Assembly: GCA_016296345.1 (NCBI GenBank)
Contig: JAEDJL010000047.1
Span: forward strand, 1 to 12,956
Length of the DNA stretch: 12,956 bases
Direction of reading: 5' to 3'
Origin: Bacteroidales bacterium
Lineage (GTDB): Bacteria; Bacteroidota; Bacteroidia; Bacteroidales; P3
Positions 6,657 through 12,956 of the stretch are shown one piece after another. The notes below the pieces were generated by a model. The model ran no database searches. It had not been told where the DNA came from and worked only from the letters and a program-made list of their open reading frames with translations. The stretch's first letter is position 1. Each line of letters begins with the position of its first letter. Both the position numbers and the translations under genes were made by a program.

Positions 6657-7610
6657 TTACTTTCGGGAAATTGCTTTCTTGGCTGCCTCTGCTATATTGA
6701 CCGCTTTCAAGCCGTATTTCACCATCAATTCTTCAGGTTTGCCGCTTTCGCCAAATTTATCGTCAATTCCGACAAACTCCATCGGCATAGGATTGTTGCG
6801 AACCAAGAGTTGAGCAATGCTTTCGCCCAATCCGCCATTGTATTGATGTTCTTCGCAGCTGACGACACAGCCTGTCTTTTTTGCCGAACGCAATATGGCT
6901 TCGCTATCCAACGGTTTTATGGTGTGTATATCCAAGACTTCGGCTTTTATTCCTTCCTTTTCCAACATTTCCGCAGCCTGCAAGGCTTCCCAAACCAAGT
7001 GTCCCGTTGCCATAAGCGACACATCGCTTCCCTCATTCAAGACAATAGCCTTACCGATTTCAAAAGGCATATCTTCGGGAATAAATACCGGCACTTTGGG
7101 TCTTCCAAATCTTATATAGACAGGACCATTGTATTCGGCAGCTGCTATTGTTGCTGCTTTGGTTTGGTTATAATCGCAAGGATTTAGCACAACCATGTTG
7201 GGCAACATCTTCATCAGACCCAAGTCTTCCAAGATTTGGTGAGTTGCTCCGTCCTCTCCGAGTGTTATTCCGGCGTGAGAGCCTGCTATCTTGACGTTTG
7301 TATTCGAGTATGCGACCGCTTGTCTTATCTGATCATAGACTCTGCCTGTCGAAAAGGCGGCAAAGCTACCTGCAAAGGCTACTTTTCCGCTCAAAGCCAA
7401 GCCTGCGGCTATTCCAATCATGTCTGCTTCTGCTATTCCACACTGTACCATTCTTTCGGGGAACTCTTGGGCAAACGAATCCATCTTTACCGAGCCTGTA
7501 AGGTCGGCACACAACGCCACAACGTCTTTATTTCGTCTGCCTGCCTCGAGAAGACCTGCTCCAAATCCCGAACGGGTATCTTTGTTGCCTGTTACCTTGT
7601 ATTCTTTCAT
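6657..7610 (-). CDS. Transketolase, C-terminal (pyrimidine-binding and TK-C) subunit
   Basis: 317 residues, roughly the second half of a one-piece transketolase. The pyrimidine-binding domain contains CGIAEADMIGIAAGLA (about 57-72), whose Glu should activate thiamine diphosphate, and GSHAGITLGEDGATHQ. The C-terminal domain has the typical LDIHTIKPLD and CEEHQYNGGLGES. With the N-terminal subunit (9048-9893) it should form the enzyme that transfers two-carbon ketol units between sugar phosphates in the non-oxidative pentose phosphate pathway. A related use such as a split DXP-synthase-like enzyme is less likely from the motifs. The ATG at 7610 starts 2 nt after the stop of the VWA gene; a GTG at 7613 in frame would overlap that stop. 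Translational coupling with the VWA gene is likely. Confidence 0.92.
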   Translation of the reverse strand: MKEYKVTGNKDTRSGFGAGLLEAGRRNKDVVALCADLTGSVKMDSFAQEFPERMVQCGIAEADMIGIAAGLALSGKVAFAGSFAAFSTGRVYDQIRQAVAYSNTNVKIAGSHAGITLGEDGATHQILEDLGLMKMLPNMVVLNPCDYNQTKAATIAAAEYNGPVYIRFGRPKVPVFIPEDMPFEIGKAIVLNEGSDVSLMATGHLVWEALQAAEMLEKEGIKAEVLDIHTIKPLDSEAILRSAKKTGCVVSCEEHQYNGGLGESIAQLLVRNNPMPMEFVGIDDKFGESGKPEELMVKYGLKAVNIAEAAKKAISRK

Positions 7611-7612
7611 CA

Positions 7613-9028
7613 CTATTTCGCTAAGTTTATGCTTGTTGTTTTCTTAGATTCTATCTTAAATTCTTTGATTTGTGTTTTGGCTGCGTCGGTTGCGTTCTTT
7701 GCTCTGACAACAACCATATACTGACCGGGGAGAAGGGATAGTGTTTCTATCATCTGCCCTTCTTCGAGATTGCATACCCATTTTGTTTCTTCACTGTCCT
7801 TGACAAATATGCTTCCTATGAGGATTTGTTTTCCTTTGTTGAGGGTTAGTTGTCCCGATTGGGGGATTTCTATCGTTGTTGTGGCACTTTGTCCTACTTC
7901 GACGTTCTCTATTTTCAGTGAAGGCTTGGTTAATATTTCCAAATCGTACTTTCCTACTATGTACTTCTCGCTTTTGTTCAGCTCCTGCACGTTTACGACT
8001 TCCGAACTGCCCGATTGTCTGACTATCACCGCCACATCGGAGCGATTAAGTCCGCTTTTGTTGTCTTGGGAAGTGATTATCATGTTTCCCTGCGGCGTCT
8101 TAATCGGTATTACGGTGTGTCTTCCGGGGTTTAACTTGACGTTTTCGACTTTTACAGGGGGAAGTGTGTGTACCACTATGTCGTAATTTATCAACGGGTC
8201 CAAAATCAGAGTGTCTGAAATACCGCTTGCGTTTATCGTATGAATGAACGAGTAACGCAGTTTCTTGCTTTGGGTATCGTAGAAGGTCATCGGCACATTG
8301 GTTTCACTCGCTTCCGAATAGCTGTCCAAGAGATTGATTTGCGAGGTCGTGTTGTTAAGTGCTTGAAGTACCACATCGTTCAACGCTCTCGAAAAGTCAA
8401 TCTCGTTTGTCGCCTCATAGTATGCTCCGGCACACTCAAACGATTCTCTCATTCCTCGTCCTATTCCTATAATAAAGGGTCTGAGAAATGCACCTTGGGT
8501 TTGCAGCTGTGCCGACACCTGACATACTTCTCCCGAACACTCGTCTGTTCCGTCTGTAATCAGAATTACTATGTTTCGACAGCCGTCGCAATCGGGAAAA
8601 TCGGCAACACATCTCTCCAAAGTGCTTGCTATGGGAGTTGTTCCCTTGGGTACTAAGGCTCGGAGCTTGGCTTTGAGTTGTTCAAAGTTGTTGGCAGAAA
8701 ATCCTACCTCCAATTTGGTGTCATCACAGTCCTGCGGAGGATAGTCTTTGGTGTGTCCGTAAGCTCTCAATGCCACTTCCACATTTGGTTTGCTCGCAAG
8801 AGTATCGATAACGTTGGAGATAAGGTTCTGAGCAATCTTTATTTTGGTATTGCTCTGCCACATTCCGTACATACTGTTTGAACAGTCGAGTATGAAAAGT
8901 ATTCTCGTAATTTGCTTTGTATCCTTTCGATGCGATGTGGCTTGATTTGCTCTTTGCGACATCACGCTCTGAGCTATCAAAAGCACAACTATCAAGAGTG
9001 TTGTCTTCAAATTACGATTGCGTGTCAT
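7613..9028 (-). CDS. Exported von Willebrand factor A domain protein
   Basis: 471 residues. Residues 1-25 (hydrophobic LLIVVLLIA, then SVMSQ) are a signal peptide, so the protein is periplasmic or secreted. The VWA domain spans about 42-225 with a complete metal-ion-dependent adhesion site: DCSNS (Asp48, Ser50, Ser52), Thr in KGTTPIA (about 130-131) and Asp159 in LITDGTDEC. Many cysteines (49, 101, 140, 147, 150, 164, 169, 199) suggest disulphide bonding. The remaining ~240 residues are beta-rich, with strand pairs resembling regulatory-type beta sandwiches, and have no identified catalytic motif. VWA domains bind protein partners through a divalent cation; the partner is not known. The gene starts 19 nt after one transketolase gene and ends 2 nt before the other, so it is part of their operon although those enzymes are cytoplasmic. 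Confidence 0.9.
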   Translation of the reverse strand: MTRNRNLKTTLLIVVLLIAQSVMSQRANQATSHRKDTKQITRILFILDCSNSMYGMWQSNTKIKIAQNLISNVIDTLASKPNVEVALRAYGHTKDYPPQDCDDTKLEVGFSANNFEQLKAKLRALVPKGTTPIASTLERCVADFPDCDGCRNIVILITDGTDECSGEVCQVSAQLQTQGAFLRPFIIGIGRGMRESFECAGAYYEATNEIDFSRALNDVVLQALNNTTSQINLLDSYSEASETNVPMTFYDTQSKKLRYSFIHTINASGISDTLILDPLINYDIVVHTLPPVKVENVKLNPGRHTVIPIKTPQGNMIITSQDNKSGLNRSDVAVIVRQSGSSEVVNVQELNKSEKYIVGKYDLEILTKPSLKIENVEVGQSATTTIEIPQSGQLTLNKGKQILIGSIFVKDSEETKWVCNLEEGQMIETLSLLPGQYMVVVRAKNATDAAKTQIKEFKIESKKTTSINLAK

Positions 9029-9047
9029 GGATATGCTGTTATATATC

Positions 9048-9893
9048 TTAGTAGTCGCCCAAAGTTTCTTTTAATTGGGAAAGTGCTTGTGAGGCTTGCT
9101 CGTCGCTTGGAGGTGTTCCGTGCCATTTGTTTTTGTTTTGCATGAAATCAACTCCGTATCCCATTTGTGTATGCATCAAGATGACAACGGGCTTTCCCTG
9201 CTTTGTTTTTTGCTTTGCAAGTTTCAGTCCTTCAACCACTGCATTCATGTCATTGCCTTCCATTTCCACAACTTCCCACATGAAGGCTTCAAATTTTGCT
9301 CTGAGGTCTCCGAGAGAGCAAACTTCGTTTGTGCTTCCGTCAATTTGGAGATTATTGACATCTATTGTTGAAATGAGGTTATCGACATGGTTTGCTCCTG
9401 CAAACATGACGGCTTCCCAAATCTGTCCTTCCTGCAATTCTCCGTCTCCGTGCAAGGTATAGACCAATTTTTCGTCATTATTCATCTTTTTTGCCAAGGC
9501 TGCTCCGATTGCAACCGAAAGTCCCTGTCCCAAAGAGCCGGAAGCCTGTCTTACTCCGGGAAGTGAATCATGTATGCTCGGATGTCCTTGAAGTCTTGTT
9601 CCCAAACGACGGAATGTTCCGAGTTCTGAAACGGGGAAGTAGCCTCTTCGAGCCAATACACTGTACCAAACGGGAGATATATGTCCGTTCGAAAGGAAGA
9701 ACATATCCTCTCCTGCTCCGCTTCGGGTGAAATTGTCAATATCGAACTCCATTGCATCAAAGTACAATGCCGTCATAAAATCTGCACAGCCCAAACTTCC
9801 TCCCGGATGTCCGCTCTGACAGCCATTGACCATTCGTATTATGTCTCGTCTCACCTGAGTTGCAATGTCCTGCATTTGCTTTACGTCTGCCAT
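9048..9893 (-). CDS. Transketolase, N-terminal (thiamine diphosphate-binding) subunit
   Basis: 281 residues from ATG 9893. The thiamine diphosphate fold shows SGHPGGSLG (about 27-35), SNGHISPVWYS, GHPSIHDSLPGV, ASGSLGQGLSVAIG and the GDG...NN motif (GDGELQEGQIWEA through STIDVNNLQ) that binds Mg-pyrophosphate. It lacks the pyrimidine-binding half, which is encoded separately at 6657-7610. The frame continues upstream to a TTG at 9923, but that TTG is part of the promoter -7 element, so translation must begin at 9893. The purine-rich stretch AAAGAAAAGAAACT precedes the ATG in place of a clear ribosome binding site. It is the first gene of a three-gene operon. Confidence 0.93.
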   Translation of the reverse strand: MADVKQMQDIATQVRRDIIRMVNGCQSGHPGGSLGCADFMTALYFDAMEFDIDNFTRSGAGEDMFFLSNGHISPVWYSVLARRGYFPVSELGTFRRLGTRLQGHPSIHDSLPGVRQASGSLGQGLSVAIGAALAKKMNNDEKLVYTLHGDGELQEGQIWEAVMFAGANHVDNLISTIDVNNLQIDGSTNEVCSLGDLRAKFEAFMWEVVEMEGNDMNAVVEGLKLAKQKTKQGKPVVILMHTQMGYGVDFMQNKNKWHGTPPSDEQASQALSQLKETLGDY

Positions 9894-9920
9894 AGTTTCT
9901 TTTCTTTGTTTTTCAGGCTG

Positions 9921-9928
9921 CAAAGGTA
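9921..9928 (-). promoter_or_regulatory. Promoter -7 element for the transketolase-VWA operon
   Basis: TACCTTTG (followed by C) on the minus strand is an exact TAnnTTTG match, 28 nt upstream of the ATG at 9893. No TTTG is visible 19-21 nt further upstream, so the -33 element is weak or absent. The upstream neighbour ends in a terminator just above it, as expected for a new transcription unit. Confidence 0.7.
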
Positions 9929-9963
9929 GGCATTTTTTTGCTTAATTTGCCCTCTTGAAGGCA

Positions 9964-9998
9964 ATAAAAATAAGCCCCAAAGGAATTCAGGGCTTATT
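9964..9998 (-). terminator. Intrinsic terminator after the sigma factor / CHU_C protein unit
   Basis: On the minus strand AATAAGCCC (9977-9969 complement partner) and GGGCTTATT form a perfect 9-bp stem, at 9990-9998 and 9969-9977 on the plus strand, with a 12-nt loop. The stem is followed by TTTATT. It lies 22 nt after the stop codon at 10020. Confidence 0.8.
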
Positions 9999-10019
9999 GA
10001 TATGTTGCATTAACTCAAC

Positions 10020-10886
10020 TTATTTGAGAAGCATGAGACTTCCTTTCTGAGTGTGTGGTTTGCCTTCGCTGTCTCTGAAACTTATCACATAGACATAGGT
10101 TCCCTGAGGACAGATTTCGCCTTTGCATCTTCCGTCCCAGCCGAGCGAAATGTCTTCCGAAGCAAACACCATAACGCCTTGGCGGTTGTAGATGTTCATT
10201 CTGTAATCCGAAACTTCGGCTTGTGCAGGTTTGAAGACGTTATTTTTGTCTGAAAGCGGAGTAAAGGCATTTGGAACGAACAACTGACTTATCACAGTGT
10301 CTCTTTGAGAGACTTCGGGAGCTTTTGGAGTGTCGGTTTTAAGCTCTCGATTTGCCAAAGTGCTTTTCTGCGAAATTGGTTTGTTGTTTTGGATTTTTTC
10401 GAGCTTTTTTGGTGCTGCCACAACAATGTCGGACTGTTGTGAGGCGACTTTTTCAGTCTTTGTCTGACCGACCGAAACTGACTGATTATCACCATGAAAA
10501 TCTGTTGCGGCAGAGTGGTCCGACTCTTTCGCCGTTTTGGCTGAATGAAACGCCGTTTCATTTTTTTCTTTCGGCGTTTCAGCGGAATAAAACGGCGTTT
10601 TGTTATGCTCTGATTTAGAAGTATTTACAGCAAGAGACTTTTCGGTGTTTTCTATTTGCGAAAGAGCTTGCGAAGTCTTGTTTTTGTCCTTTGCAGGTGC
10701 AAAGACGAGCATTGCCGCAAAGCCTGCCAATACAACAGACAAAGCAACTATCGAAGCAACAAGAGCTGTGTGTTTTGGTTTTACCACTTGTTTTGAAATA
10801 TTCTCCCACATTGCCTCGGGCGGTTGCTCGCTGAAATTCTCCAAACGCTCTCTGAACTGTTCAAAATTCTTATCCATATCTTCCAT
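10020..10886 (-). CDS. Single-pass membrane protein with anti-sigma-like N-terminus and CHU_C (gliding/T9SS type B) C-terminal domain
   Basis: 288 residues. Residues 1-37 are charged and contain EQPPEAMWENI (20-30). A PPxxxWxxI segment like this is common at the cytoplasmic N-terminus of Bacteroidota membrane proteins encoded beside ECF sigma factors (from memory). Residues 40-63 (TALVASIVALSVVLAGFAAM) are one transmembrane helix without a cleavage site. Residues 64-195 are a Lys/Ser/Thr-rich linker with two 14-residue repeats (96-109 and 110-123). Residues 200-288 are a CHU_C domain: FVPNAFTPLSDKNNVF, NIYNRQGVMVFASED, GWDGRCKGE, CPQGTYVYVI and KGSLMLL. The expected topology is N-in, C-periplasmic. 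The gene is 33 nt behind the sigma gene, so an anti-sigma or sensor role is inferred. The ATG at 10886 has AGGAAAG at a good distance. An ATG at 10877 is an alternative. Confidence 0.85.
   Translation of the reverse strand: MEDMDKNFEQFRERLENFSEQPPEAMWENISKQVVKPKHTALVASIVALSVVLAGFAAMLVFAPAKDKNKTSQALSQIENTEKSLAVNTSKSEHNKTPFYSAETPKEKNETAFHSAKTAKESDHSAATDFHGDNQSVSVGQTKTEKVASQQSDIVVAAPKKLEKIQNNKPISQKSTLANRELKTDTPKAPEVSQRDTVISQLFVPNAFTPLSDKNNVFKPAQAEVSDYRMNIYNRQGVMVFASEDISLGWDGRCKGEICPQGTYVYVISFRDSEGKPHTQKGSLMLLK
10518..10601 (-). repeat. In-frame tandem 42-bp repeat carrying AAACG(C/G)CGTTT palindromes
   Basis: Two adjacent 42-bp units, 10601-10560 and 10559-10518, encode residues 96-109 (KTPFYSAETPKEKN) and 110-123 (ETAFHSAKTAKESD) of the CHU_C membrane protein; about 29 of 42 bases agree. 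Each unit opens with the palindrome also found downstream of the helicase: AAAACGGCGTTTT at 10589-10601 and TGAAACGCCGTTTCA at 10546-10560. Related pieces, TTTCGGCGTTTCAG (10569-10582) and TTTCGCCGTTTTGGC (10527-10541), also occur. Confidence 0.7.
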
Positions 10887-10919
10887 ATCTGCTTTCCTTT
10901 TTTCGTTAAGGTGTTTTAT

Positions 10920-11453
10920 CTATTTAATTCCCATGCTTTCAAGTTTTGTCTTCAAGATTTTCTTTGCCCGAAAGTTCATTCCCCTGAGCGAAGACTCGTT
11001 TGCGTTCCACATCTGTGCCAATTCTTTGTAGGAATAGCCCTCTATCTCGACCAAGTTGAAGACTATGCGAAGTTCTTCGGGCAGAGATGCCACCAACTTC
11101 AACACATCTTCGGTCGAAAGAGCCGAAAGCTGCACCGGTTTGTCGCCCATTGCCTCATATTCCTGCACATCGACAAAGCGATGCGACTTGTCATAGCGGT
11201 AATAGTTCAAAGCATAATTGACAAAAAGCCTCCTTATCCAGCCCGCAAAAGAACCCTTGAATTCAAACTTGCCCAACTGATTGAATGCCTTGACGAAAGC
11301 CTCTTGGAAAATGTCCTCTGCGTCCTGCCGGTTGCGAGCATAACGAATGCAAACGCCGAAAAGCATGGCAGAATGCCTGTCATACAATTCTCTTTGAGCC
11401 GCAGGGTCATTTTTCAGACACTTTTGTATCAATTCTTCGTCGGTTGGTTTCAT
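10920..11453 (-). CDS. ECF-type RNA polymerase sigma-70 factor
   Basis: 177 residues, normal for ECF sigma factors. Region 2 covers about 22-90: the core-binding and -10 recognition segment includes RYARNRQDAEDIFQEAFVKA and SFAGWIRRLFVNYALNYYR. Region 4 covers about 117-172: LPEELRIVFNLVEIEGYSYKELAQMW and the helix-turn-helix NESSLRGMNFRAKKILK. It should direct RNA polymerase to a specific promoter set. The next gene encodes a membrane protein with a gliding/T9SS-type domain. In Porphyromonas gingivalis an ECF factor (SigP) controls type IX secretion genes, so a related role is plausible, but orthology is not demonstrated here. I found no perfect TAnnTTTG upstream. The ATG at 11453 is well placed. 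Confidence 0.93.
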   Translation of the reverse strand: MKPTDEELIQKCLKNDPAAQRELYDRHSAMLFGVCIRYARNRQDAEDIFQEAFVKAFNQLGKFEFKGSFAGWIRRLFVNYALNYYRYDKSHRFVDVQEYEAMGDKPVQLSALSTEDVLKLVASLPEELRIVFNLVEIEGYSYKELAQMWNANESSLRGMNFRAKKILKTKLESMGIK

Positions 11454-11496
11454 GATTTTGGCTTAATGACACTTCTTTTTTGCCCTTTGTTTCGTC

Positions 11497-11509
11497 AAAA
11501 CGGCGTTTT
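11497..11509. repeat. Single AAAACGGCGTTTT palindrome upstream of the sigma factor gene
   Basis: A perfect 13-bp copy of the palindrome found near the helicase end and inside the CHU_C gene, here 44-56 bp before the sigma factor start codon. It is extended by flanking bases to CAAAACGGCGTTTTG. It sits in the 184-bp gene-free stretch between rnpB and the sigma gene, where a regulatory site or transcript structure would act. Confidence 0.65.
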
Positions 11510-11637
11510 GGCAGGATAATTGCACTGTTTTGTTGTAAATAAAGGGCTTTGGAAACGAAAATAAATCTGTTATTGAAATTGCCGAATGAAGCATTGGTCG
11601 GGCAAAGCTCCCTTTTGTAAAAGTTGTATGGAAGAAA

Positions 11638-12002
11638 CGGTACGACATCTGTAAGCCGGGTTCTGTCGGGTCTGCACTTGCAAACCGTTCTATCATTAAT
11701 CTACTGCCTGCCTCGCGACAAGCCTCTAACGACCTACCCCTCGGAAAGGACGAGCAGCCCCATGCTCCGATATACTTGGTCTTTCAACTCATAAGGTTTA
11801 CCCCTGAGACCTATCACTAAGCCTCAGCGTGAGCTCTTACCTCACATTTTCACCCTTACCTGCAAAAACAGGCGGTTGTTTTCTGTGGCACTGTCTGTCA
11901 GAACGCAAGTTCTGCCAACCCGTTAGGTTGTATGATGCTCTGCGTTGCCCGGACTTTCCTCTCCGAAACAAAGTCTCGCAGCGATAGAACGATGCCGTAC
12001 CG
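11638..12002 (-). ncRNA. rnpB: RNase P RNA (catalytic RNA of tRNA 5' processing)
   Basis: Three conserved blocks are seen on the minus strand: GAGGAAAGTCCGGGC (11961-11947), AAGGGTGAAAATGTGAGG with GTAAGAGCTCAC (11857-11829), and ACAGAACCCGGCTTACAG (11666-11649). The ends pair as helix P1: CGGTACGGCAT (12002-11992) with ATGTCGTACCG (11648-11638), 11 bp with one G-U. This sets the limits and gives about 365 nt, normal for a bacterial type A RNA. With the RnpA protein it cleaves the 5' leader from tRNA precursors. The 5' end lies only about 10 nt after the typA stop codon and no TAnnTTTG element is visible just upstream. The RNA may therefore be processed from a typA read-through transcript or use a promoter inside typA. 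Confidence 0.95.
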
Positions 12003-12012
12003 TTGTTGTTTC

Positions 12013-12954
12013 TTATTCTTTCAATGCTGAATTGGCTGCCCGCTTTCGTGCAACCTCGTCAAGCAAAATTTTTCTTATCCTTAAATGGTGCGGAGTAATC
12101 TCCAAATATTCGTCTTCGGCTATATATTCCATTGCTTCTTCCAAAGAGAACTTCTTTGCAGGGGCAATGTTCACCTTTTCATCAGCTCCTGCCGAACGCA
12201 TATTTGAAAGTTTTTTCGTGATTGTAAGATTTATCACAATATCGTCAGGTCTCAATCCTTCTCCTACGACCATTCCGGTATATATCTCTTCGCCCGGAGA
12301 TACGAAAAACGTTCCTCGGTCTTGCAACTTATTGATTGAATATTCTATTGCAGTACCTGTCTCCTTTGCAATCAAAGCTCCCATTCGTCTTCCGCCGATT
12401 TCGCCTTTCCAAGGCTCATATCCTTTCAGACGGCTTGCCATTACGGCTTCGCCTTCCGAGACCGTGAGGACATTGTTTCTCAATCCGATGATACCTCTTG
12501 AAGGAATGGTAAACTCGATGTGGCTTCTGTCTCCCTGAGCCTCGATGCTGTCAATCTCACCCTTGCGAGTGGTTACCAATTCTATCACTTTGCCGGCAAA
12601 TTGTTCGGGAACTACTATGGTAAGTTGCTCTACCGGCTCACATTTTACTCCGTCTATTTCCTTGATTATTACTTTCGGCTGACCGACTTGAAGTTCGTAT
12701 CCCTCCCTTCGCATAGTCTCTATAAGGATTGAAAGATGCAGTATGCCGCGACCATAAACTATCAGACTGTCAGGAGAGTCTGTTTCCTCAACTCTCAGAG
12801 CCAAGTTCTTTTCAAGCTCTGCGAACAATCTCTCACGAAGATGTCGCGAAGTAACATACTTTCCGTCTCTGCCATAAAAGGGAGAATTGTTGATTGTAAA
12901 GAGCATACTCATTGTCGGATCATCGACTTTGATTGGCTTGAGCGGCTCCGGATT
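12013..12954 (-). CDS. typA: TypA/BipA translational GTPase, C-terminal 313 residues (N-terminus outside window)
   Basis: The frame enters from the right edge (first full codon at 12954) and ends with TAA at 12015-12013. The GTPase domain and domain II are outside the window. What remains begins NPEPLKPIKVDDPTMSM. It includes the EF-G-like domain III (NNSPFYGRDGKYVTSRHLRER, RVEETDSPDSLIVYGRG, LHLSILIETMRREGYEL), domain V (VTTRKGEIDSIE, FTIPSRGIIGLRN) and the BipA-specific C-terminal domain (GTFFVSPGEEIYTGMVVGE, ITPHHLRIRKILLDE). An internal ATG at 12912 is not the start. TypA binds the 70S ribosome and helps ribosome assembly and stress adaptation. It is the most upstream gene seen and is followed by rnpB. 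Confidence 0.95.
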   Translation of the reverse strand, partial: NPEPLKPIKVDDPTMSMLFTINNSPFYGRDGKYVTSRHLRERLFAELEKNLALRVEETDSPDSLIVYGRGILHLSILIETMRREGYELQVGQPKVIIKEIDGVKCEPVEQLTIVVPEQFAGKVIELVTTRKGEIDSIEAQGDRSHIEFTIPSRGIIGLRNNVLTVSEGEAVMASRLKGYEPWKGEIGGRRMGALIAKETGTAIEYSINKLQDRGTFFVSPGEEIYTGMVVGEGLRPDDIVINLTITKKLSNMRSAGADEKVNIAPAKKFSLEEAMEYIAEDEYLEITPHHLRIRKILLDEVARKRAANSALKE

Positions 12955-12956
12955 TT

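Noticed and set aside
7608..7613. GTG at 7613 as the start of the transketolase C-terminal subunit
   Set aside because: It would add one residue and overlap the VWA stop. The ATG directly after it is the stronger start and leaves a 2-nt gap.
11463..11696. Minus-strand 77-residue open frame overlapping the 3' end of rnpB
   Set aside because: It covers the conserved 3' block and P1 arm of RNase P RNA, and the peptide has no recognisable feature.
11638..12002. tmRNA (ssrA) as the identity of the structured RNA
   Set aside because: The GAGGAAAGTCCGGGC and ACAGAACCCGGCTTAC blocks and the P1 end pairing are those of RNase P RNA. No tRNA-like end or tag reading frame was found.
12013..12912. A complete 299-residue gene starting at the ATG at 12912
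   Set aside because: The frame continues unbroken to the right edge with typical TypA residues before that Met (PLKPIKVDDPT), so the ATG is internal.

Overview
The window looks like chromosomal DNA from a member of the Bacteroidota, most likely the order Bacteroidales. The evidence is: two promoters with the phylum's -7 element TAnnTTTG (minus-strand TATCTTTG at 3291-3298 and TACCTTTG at 9921-9928); a short XRE-type HTH protein with the C-terminal tail usual in that order; tandem FKBP lipoproteins; an ECF sigma factor next to a protein ending in a gliding/T9SS-type (CHU_C) domain; and few Shine-Dalgarno sequences. Every gene I can support lies on the minus strand, so transcription runs from high to low coordinates.

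In transcription order: the C-terminal part of the translational GTPase TypA/BipA (12954-12013, start outside the window) is followed 10 nt later by the RNase P RNA gene rnpB (about 12002-11638). Next comes an ECF sigma factor (11453-10920) and a single-pass membrane protein (10886-10020). The latter has a short cytoplasmic segment of anti-sigma type and a periplasmic CHU_C domain, and the pair ends in an intrinsic terminator at 9964-9998. A new promoter then starts an operon of a split transketolase whose two halves (9893-9048 and 7610-6657) are separated by an exported von Willebrand factor A protein (9028-7613). A very clear terminator (6539-6575) closes it. A Pif1-type helicase with a C-terminal HRDC domain follows (6525-4381).

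The 528-base gap 4380-3853 has no convincing gene but is highly structured. It contains three copies of a 13-bp palindrome AAAACG(C/G)CGTTTT near the helicase end, a plus-strand promoter-like sequence, and six copies of a second palindrome TTAC-N4-GTRA leading up to the start of an XRE-type regulator (3852-3361). The last operon starts from a textbook promoter at 3291-3322. It encodes a DHH/DHHA1 nanoRNase/pAp-phosphatase (3255-2242) and three successive exported FKBP-type prolyl isomerases (2252-1692, 1683-799 and 764 to beyond the left edge).

Functionally the window mixes RNA metabolism and translation (typA, rnpB, the nanoRNase), envelope protein folding (FKBPs), sugar-phosphate metabolism (transketolase), DNA maintenance (helicase) and envelope-linked transcription control (sigma plus membrane partner). 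The most unusual points are the VWA protein inside the transketolase operon, the sigma/CHU_C-membrane-protein pair, and two families of short palindromes. One palindrome family occurs both between genes and in frame inside a coding sequence. No phage, insertion sequence or CRISPR array was seen.
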